Source: JBAXTZ01 sp041666525 | Lineage (GTDB): Bacteria > Bacillota > Negativicutes > JBAXTZ01 | Direction: 5' to 3' | DNA: 64,000 nt | NCBI GenBank assembly: GCA_041666525.1 | Contig: JBAYGT010000010.1 | Coordinates: 1-64,000 of the forward strand | Shown here: piece after piece, positions 60,617 to 64,000 of the stretch | How positions within the stretch are numbered: the first letter of the stretch is position 1 | Layout: the number at the start of each line of letters is the position of its first letter | Notes under the pieces: model-generated | What the model was told of the DNA's origin: nothing | Database searches by the model: none | The model's input: the letters and a program-made list of their open reading frames with translations, nothing else | Position numbers and translations under genes: made by a program

Positions 60617-61453
60617 TCACCCGCCGATGCGTACGCTCAGCCCGTAGCTTTCGAACAGTTTTTTTACAACGTCAATTTCCAGAGTGCTAAATGGTAATTG
60701 CTCCGTCAGTTTATATTCTTTGTTCAGACGCTGGTATTTTTTTCTGCCATATTGGTGAAACGGCAACAAATCGACTTCGTTTAATCCGCATTCGCTGACG
60801 AACTCGGCAATCTCCTGCAAGTTTTGCGGCAATGCAGTGTACCCGGGAATCAGCGGAACGCGTGGAATTACCTTGATTTTTTTCTGCAATAACCGCCGGA
60901 AATTATCCTTGACAATTCTGCTGCCCGTGCCTAGCGTTACACGGCTGACTTCGTCATCCATAATTTTTAAATCATACATTACCAAACCGCAGAAGTTAGT
61001 CAGCGCGTCCAGCCGCTGCCAGTCGCCGATACCGGATGTCTCGATTGCTGCATGAACACCGAGATTAACGAGCGCCTGCAGCGCTGCAGTCACAAATTCG
61101 CACTGCAACAGAACTTCGCCGCCGGAAAAGGTTACGCCGCCACCGGAAGTCAAAAAAAACAGATAGTCTTTCTGCAACTCGTCCACCAGTTGCGAGACAC
61201 TCCACCAGCGGCCTTGCAACAATAACGCATTGCCGGGACAAATTTCGTCATCTCTGCTGCAAACAACGCAATGCAGGCAATATTCTTCGTCTTTCATCAA
61301 CTCCGGCTGCGGCAACAGCGACTCCGGATTACAACACCACGGACACCGCAACGGACAGCCCTTCATAAACACCGTAGTGCGGATACCGTTGCCATCATGC
61401 AAACTATAGCGCTGAATATTAAACACCAGCCCTTTTACGTCGTCAGAATACAT
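60617..61453 (-). CDS. Glycyl radical enzyme activase (PFL-AE family)
   Basis: A radical SAM protein (278 residues from the ATG at 61453, inside the end of the enzyme gene, after AAGAGGAC). The cluster motif is GCPLRCPWCCNPES (Cx3Cx2C). A small ferredoxin-like insert follows (CLHCVVCSRDDEICPG). The GGE-type motif is FSGGEVLLQ, then YDLKIMD and PLIPGY. It uses SAM to install the glycyl radical on the adjacent enzyme. The 10-base overlap with that gene is a clear coupling. Confidence 0.93.
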   Translation of the reverse strand: MYSDDVKGLVFNIQRYSLHDGNGIRTTVFMKGCPLRCPWCCNPESLLPQPELMKDEEYCLHCVVCSRDDEICPGNALLLQGRWWSVSQLVDELQKDYLFFLTSGGGVTFSGGEVLLQCEFVTAALQALVNLGVHAAIETSGIGDWQRLDALTNFCGLVMYDLKIMDDEVSRVTLGTGSRIVKDNFRRLLQKKIKVIPRVPLIPGYTALPQNLQEIAEFVSECGLNEVDLLPFHQYGRKKYQRLNKEYKLTEQLPFSTLEIDVVKKLFESYGLSVRIGG

Positions 61454-63737
61454 GCTCAGTCCTCTTGATAATATCTTCCTGAATAGCTTTGTCCAAATCA
61501 ACGAAAATCGCACTGTACCCTGCAACCCGGATCACCAAATTTTTGTACTTTTCCGGTGCGAATTGCGCCGCGCGTAGCGTATCAGCCGACACCACATTGA
61601 ACTGGATATGCTGAATTTTCAATTTCATGAAGGCGCGCAAAAATCCGGTCATGTTCAAAATACCGGTTTGCCCTGCCAGTGCGCTTGGGTGAAATTTCAT
61701 GTTCAGCAACGAGCCGTTGGACAATAAATAGTTATCCAGTTTACTTACGCTTTTCAAAACCGCGGTCGGGCCTTTGCAGTCCCGGCCGGTCATCGGCGAC
61801 AAACCACCGTCGGCAAGCTGCTCGCCGGCCATCCGTCCGTCGGCTGTCGCTCCGACTACCGCACCCAAAGGAATGTGCGCCGATACTGTGTAAGCACCGG
61901 GAATAAATATCCCGCCGCGCAAGTTATGGTGCCGCTCGACCGTTTTGCAGTAATGAGCCAGCACTTCCGCACCAAGCTCGTCCACCTCATCGCAATCATT
62001 ACCGTATTTCATGCCTTTGTTTATCAGCTGGTTTTTCAACCGTCCGCCAGCATCTGATCGATAGTCACCGCCCAAAATCGCGGCTAGCTCCGGTAAGCTG
62101 ACAGTCTTCTGTTCAAAACACGTTTTTTTGATGTTATACAAACTGTCGCTCAGATTGGCAATGCCTATTCCCTGCACGCCGGAGAAATTATAACGCGCGC
62201 CTCCGGCGGATACATCCGCACCTTTATCCAGGCAGTCCTCCACAAACACTGAAAGAAACGGCGTCGGCGCATGGTCGCGGTGTCCGGCTTCGACGACGTT
62301 CGAACCTTCAGCCATAAGTTCTGCGTACTTATCCGTATTTGCTTTCACGGCTTCAAGCAGTGCCGCAAAATCATCGAACTGGCCGTTACGTTCCTGTATT
62401 GTCAATTCCAGTACTTTCAGCAAATTGAACAATGCGATATCGTGCAACCCGTAAGTTTTCCCGGGAATTGACAACTCAACACAACCCACCACGCTATAAT
62501 CACGGGCATCTTCCAACGAAACGCCGCGTCCGAGAAAACCGGGTACAATCACCTCATCATTGAATATCTGCGGAATACCAGTGCCCAGTCGGATAGTTTC
62601 GGCCGTTTTAATCAGAAATTGCTGCGGCGTCAGTTCGTTTATCCGGACGCCAAGGTTGGGCTGCGGCAGGCAGATATCCTGATAAGCCTCGAGCGCCAGA
62701 TACGAAAGCTCATTCACACTGCAGCGGCCGCGCGGATTCAGCCCACCGAGAATTATCGTGTAACCGGTCGGAAATCCGGCAAAATATCTGGCGCTGTCGG
62801 CGCTGCGCAGCAATACGACATCATTCATTTTCAACCACAGGCAATGAAGGATGTCCTTTATTTGTCCGTCCGTCATTCCGTGCGCAATGTCACCAGTATA
62901 AAACCGGTACATGTACTGATCGAACCTGCCGGGCGAGATGGAACTGGCATTGGATTCGTACTGCGCTGCAAGATTGATAAACCAGAATAACTGGCAGGCT
63001 TCAAAAAACGTTTCAGGCGCCGCATTTTCAATCTTGCGGCAGGCAGCGGCAATCCTCTGCAGCTCGCCATACCGTGCGTCATCTGCAGCACATTCGGCAA
63101 TTTCTCCGGCAAACACGGCGTAACGCGCGATATGCCGCTGCAGCGCAGCGAGAATCAGCGTCTGCGCCTGATACAGAAGACAATCCGGGGATTGGTTCCG
63201 CAGTTGTTCGATTTTTGTGCGCAATCCGCCCAAGCCGGCCGCCAATACCGTCTCATAGCCCGGAATAATATGCCCTTGTCCTTTGTCCGTCTGGTTCAGT
63301 TTGAAAATATTTTCCGCCTGCGCGCAGCGAACTTCAGCCGGAATTGCTGAATTAACCGCATCTTTCAACGAACGTCCTGCCCAATACGGATAAAGTTGCT
63401 CGCGGTATATGCTTTTATCCGTTTCGCTGACAATGAAACTGTCCTGTGGCCGCGTCGACATACTATCCAGTTCGTCTAAAATCCAGTATGGATCCATCTC
63501 CGGCGAGGCAATTCCCGAACGCGGCCTGATTGTGCGATTGCCAGCCAACAGTTCGTCGTCGCGGATGCTGATTGCCACATTATCCAATACTGCGGCGGTT
63601 GCAAGTGCGCGTCGGACTATAACCGGCAGCCCTTCGCTTTCCTGCCAGGAAGTCGTATAGATACACGCCCGTTCGATTGAAAAATCGCGCGCACTAAACA
63701 GCGCGTCCTTGCGCCGCTCAATTCTCTGCTTGTCCAT
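61443..63737 (-). CDS. Glycyl radical enzyme, PflD/glycerol-dehydratase-like
   Basis: The 764-residue enzyme has the active-site Cys at 419 (SVVGCVELSIPG) and the glycyl radical Gly at 740 (RVAGYSAIF). The GCVE motif is shared by dehydratase and lyase branches (glycerol, propanediol, choline, hydroxyproline) and by PflD, but not by pyruvate formate-lyase, which has Cys-Cys. The following residues LSIPGKTYG differ from the glycerol dehydratase consensus, so the substrate is open. GAGGAG precedes the start. Confidence 0.9.
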   Translation of the reverse strand: MDKQRIERRKDALFSARDFSIERACIYTTSWQESEGLPVIVRRALATAAVLDNVAISIRDDELLAGNRTIRPRSGIASPEMDPYWILDELDSMSTRPQDSFIVSETDKSIYREQLYPYWAGRSLKDAVNSAIPAEVRCAQAENIFKLNQTDKGQGHIIPGYETVLAAGLGGLRTKIEQLRNQSPDCLLYQAQTLILAALQRHIARYAVFAGEIAECAADDARYGELQRIAAACRKIENAAPETFFEACQLFWFINLAAQYESNASSISPGRFDQYMYRFYTGDIAHGMTDGQIKDILHCLWLKMNDVVLLRSADSARYFAGFPTGYTIILGGLNPRGRCSVNELSYLALEAYQDICLPQPNLGVRINELTPQQFLIKTAETIRLGTGIPQIFNDEVIVPGFLGRGVSLEDARDYSVVGCVELSIPGKTYGLHDIALFNLLKVLELTIQERNGQFDDFAALLEAVKANTDKYAELMAEGSNVVEAGHRDHAPTPFLSVFVEDCLDKGADVSAGGARYNFSGVQGIGIANLSDSLYNIKKTCFEQKTVSLPELAAILGGDYRSDAGGRLKNQLINKGMKYGNDCDEVDELGAEVLAHYCKTVERHHNLRGGIFIPGAYTVSAHIPLGAVVGATADGRMAGEQLADGGLSPMTGRDCKGPTAVLKSVSKLDNYLLSNGSLLNMKFHPSALAGQTGILNMTGFLRAFMKLKIQHIQFNVVSADTLRAAQFAPEKYKNLVIRVAGYSAIFVDLDKAIQEDIIKRTEHVF

Positions 63738-63785
63738 AATAATTGCTCCTCGTTGTTGCCGGAACCGGCATCGTTCTAAATTTAT

Positions 63786-63950
63786 TTAGTTAAACAAACA
63801 TATTGCGTAAAGCAAGAGAAACCCGACAATCATCATAACCGGCGTATCCATTGAATGCGGAGCCGTCGCCTCCACGAGCGTCATAACCGACGGGACAAGA
63901 ATTATTGCCGCTACGAACTGCGTAAAATGATTATAAATACAAGATTTGGT
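63786..63950 (-). pseudogene. C-terminal fragment of a dolichol-kinase-like membrane protein at the window edge
   Basis: The minus-strand frame from 63950 to a stop at 63786 reads FVAAIILVPSVMTLVEATAP, then HSMDTPVMMIVGFLLLYAI: hydrophobic with a VEA...D-x-x-x-P pattern like the C-terminus of diacylglycerol/dolichol kinase (CdsA-related) proteins. It has no start, and an in-frame stop lies at 63951. The neighbouring frame upstream (to the edge) is open and also hydrophobic, so a frameshift near 63920 is possible. The window ends too soon to decide. Confidence 0.3.
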
Positions 63951-64000
63951 TCACCAATCTGTTCAAAAAATTGCTTAAATATTGTTGCAATAATTAATCC

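Noticed and set aside
1..64000. CRISPR arrays, insertion sequences, prophage, tRNA or rRNA genes
   Set aside because: No regularly spaced repeats, transposase or phage structural genes, or recognisable tRNA/rRNA sequence were seen.

Overview
The window reads as a chromosomal piece of an anaerobic, fermentative Bacillota, probably a diderm one of the Negativicutes type. The gene families are firmicute-like: FosX, the AbiE toxin-antitoxin pair, ABC-F proteins and a CitA/DcuS-type kinase. Anaerobic markers are a hybrid cluster protein, a glycyl radical enzyme with its activase, and citrate-lyase subunits. Two small proteins with secretin-like C-termini hint at an outer membrane. The taxonomic call is inference; there is no rRNA or tRNA here.

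Layout. 0-13.7 kb: edge of a membrane protein, a double-glycine-leader peptide gene, an OmpR-type two-component system, an Rrf2 / ferredoxin / hcp nitrosative-stress operon, cstA, and two tandem mini-secretins. 13.7-19.5 kb: lrgAB, a candidate small RNA with CUCCUC motifs, and the ribosome/membrane-insertion block rpmH-rnpA-yidD-yidC-jag followed by eno. 19.7-31.5 kb: one nine-gene catabolic operon (LacI regulator, ribokinase, CitD-CitE fusion, CitF, LplBC/SBP-type ABC importer, two ADP-ribosylglycohydrolase-fold proteins). 31.5-37.1 kb: two transcription units that each begin with a tiny leader ORF and a terminator: GNAT-rsgA-ABC-F, and serS (broken by one frameshift). 37.2-43.9 kb: a radical-SAM/ABC-exporter peptide cassette flanked by two matched short peptide genes, with a two-component system running toward it. 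44-52.5 kb: small redox and acetyltransferase genes, a CitAB-like two-component system, fosX with a chloramphenicol-acetyltransferase-like gene, and a Bax-inhibitor protein. 52.5-64 kb: a DUF975/TPR protein, an abiE operon with a large palindromic operator, tag, a second attenuator-controlled ABC-F gene, a methyltransferase, and a glycyl radical enzyme with its activase.

The strongest candidate for an undescribed system is the 37.8-41.75 kb peptide cassette. Two peptides of 38 and 33 residues share the start MLKKVY and a CxxC at exactly residues 17-20. Each has its own promoter carrying three CTAAC/CTTAC direct repeats at 11-bp period, 32 bp before the -10, and each ends at a terminator. Between them sit an ABC exporter and a SPASM-type radical SAM enzyme. 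An OmpR-family regulator and a kinase with a large extracytoplasmic domain lie next door, which suggests a regulated, possibly self-sensing RiPP. A second theme is leader-peptide attenuation of translation-related genes (35.5, 37.0 and 59.2 kb). The third is the 13.9 kb small RNA, whose promoter has the spacing of a Pho box.
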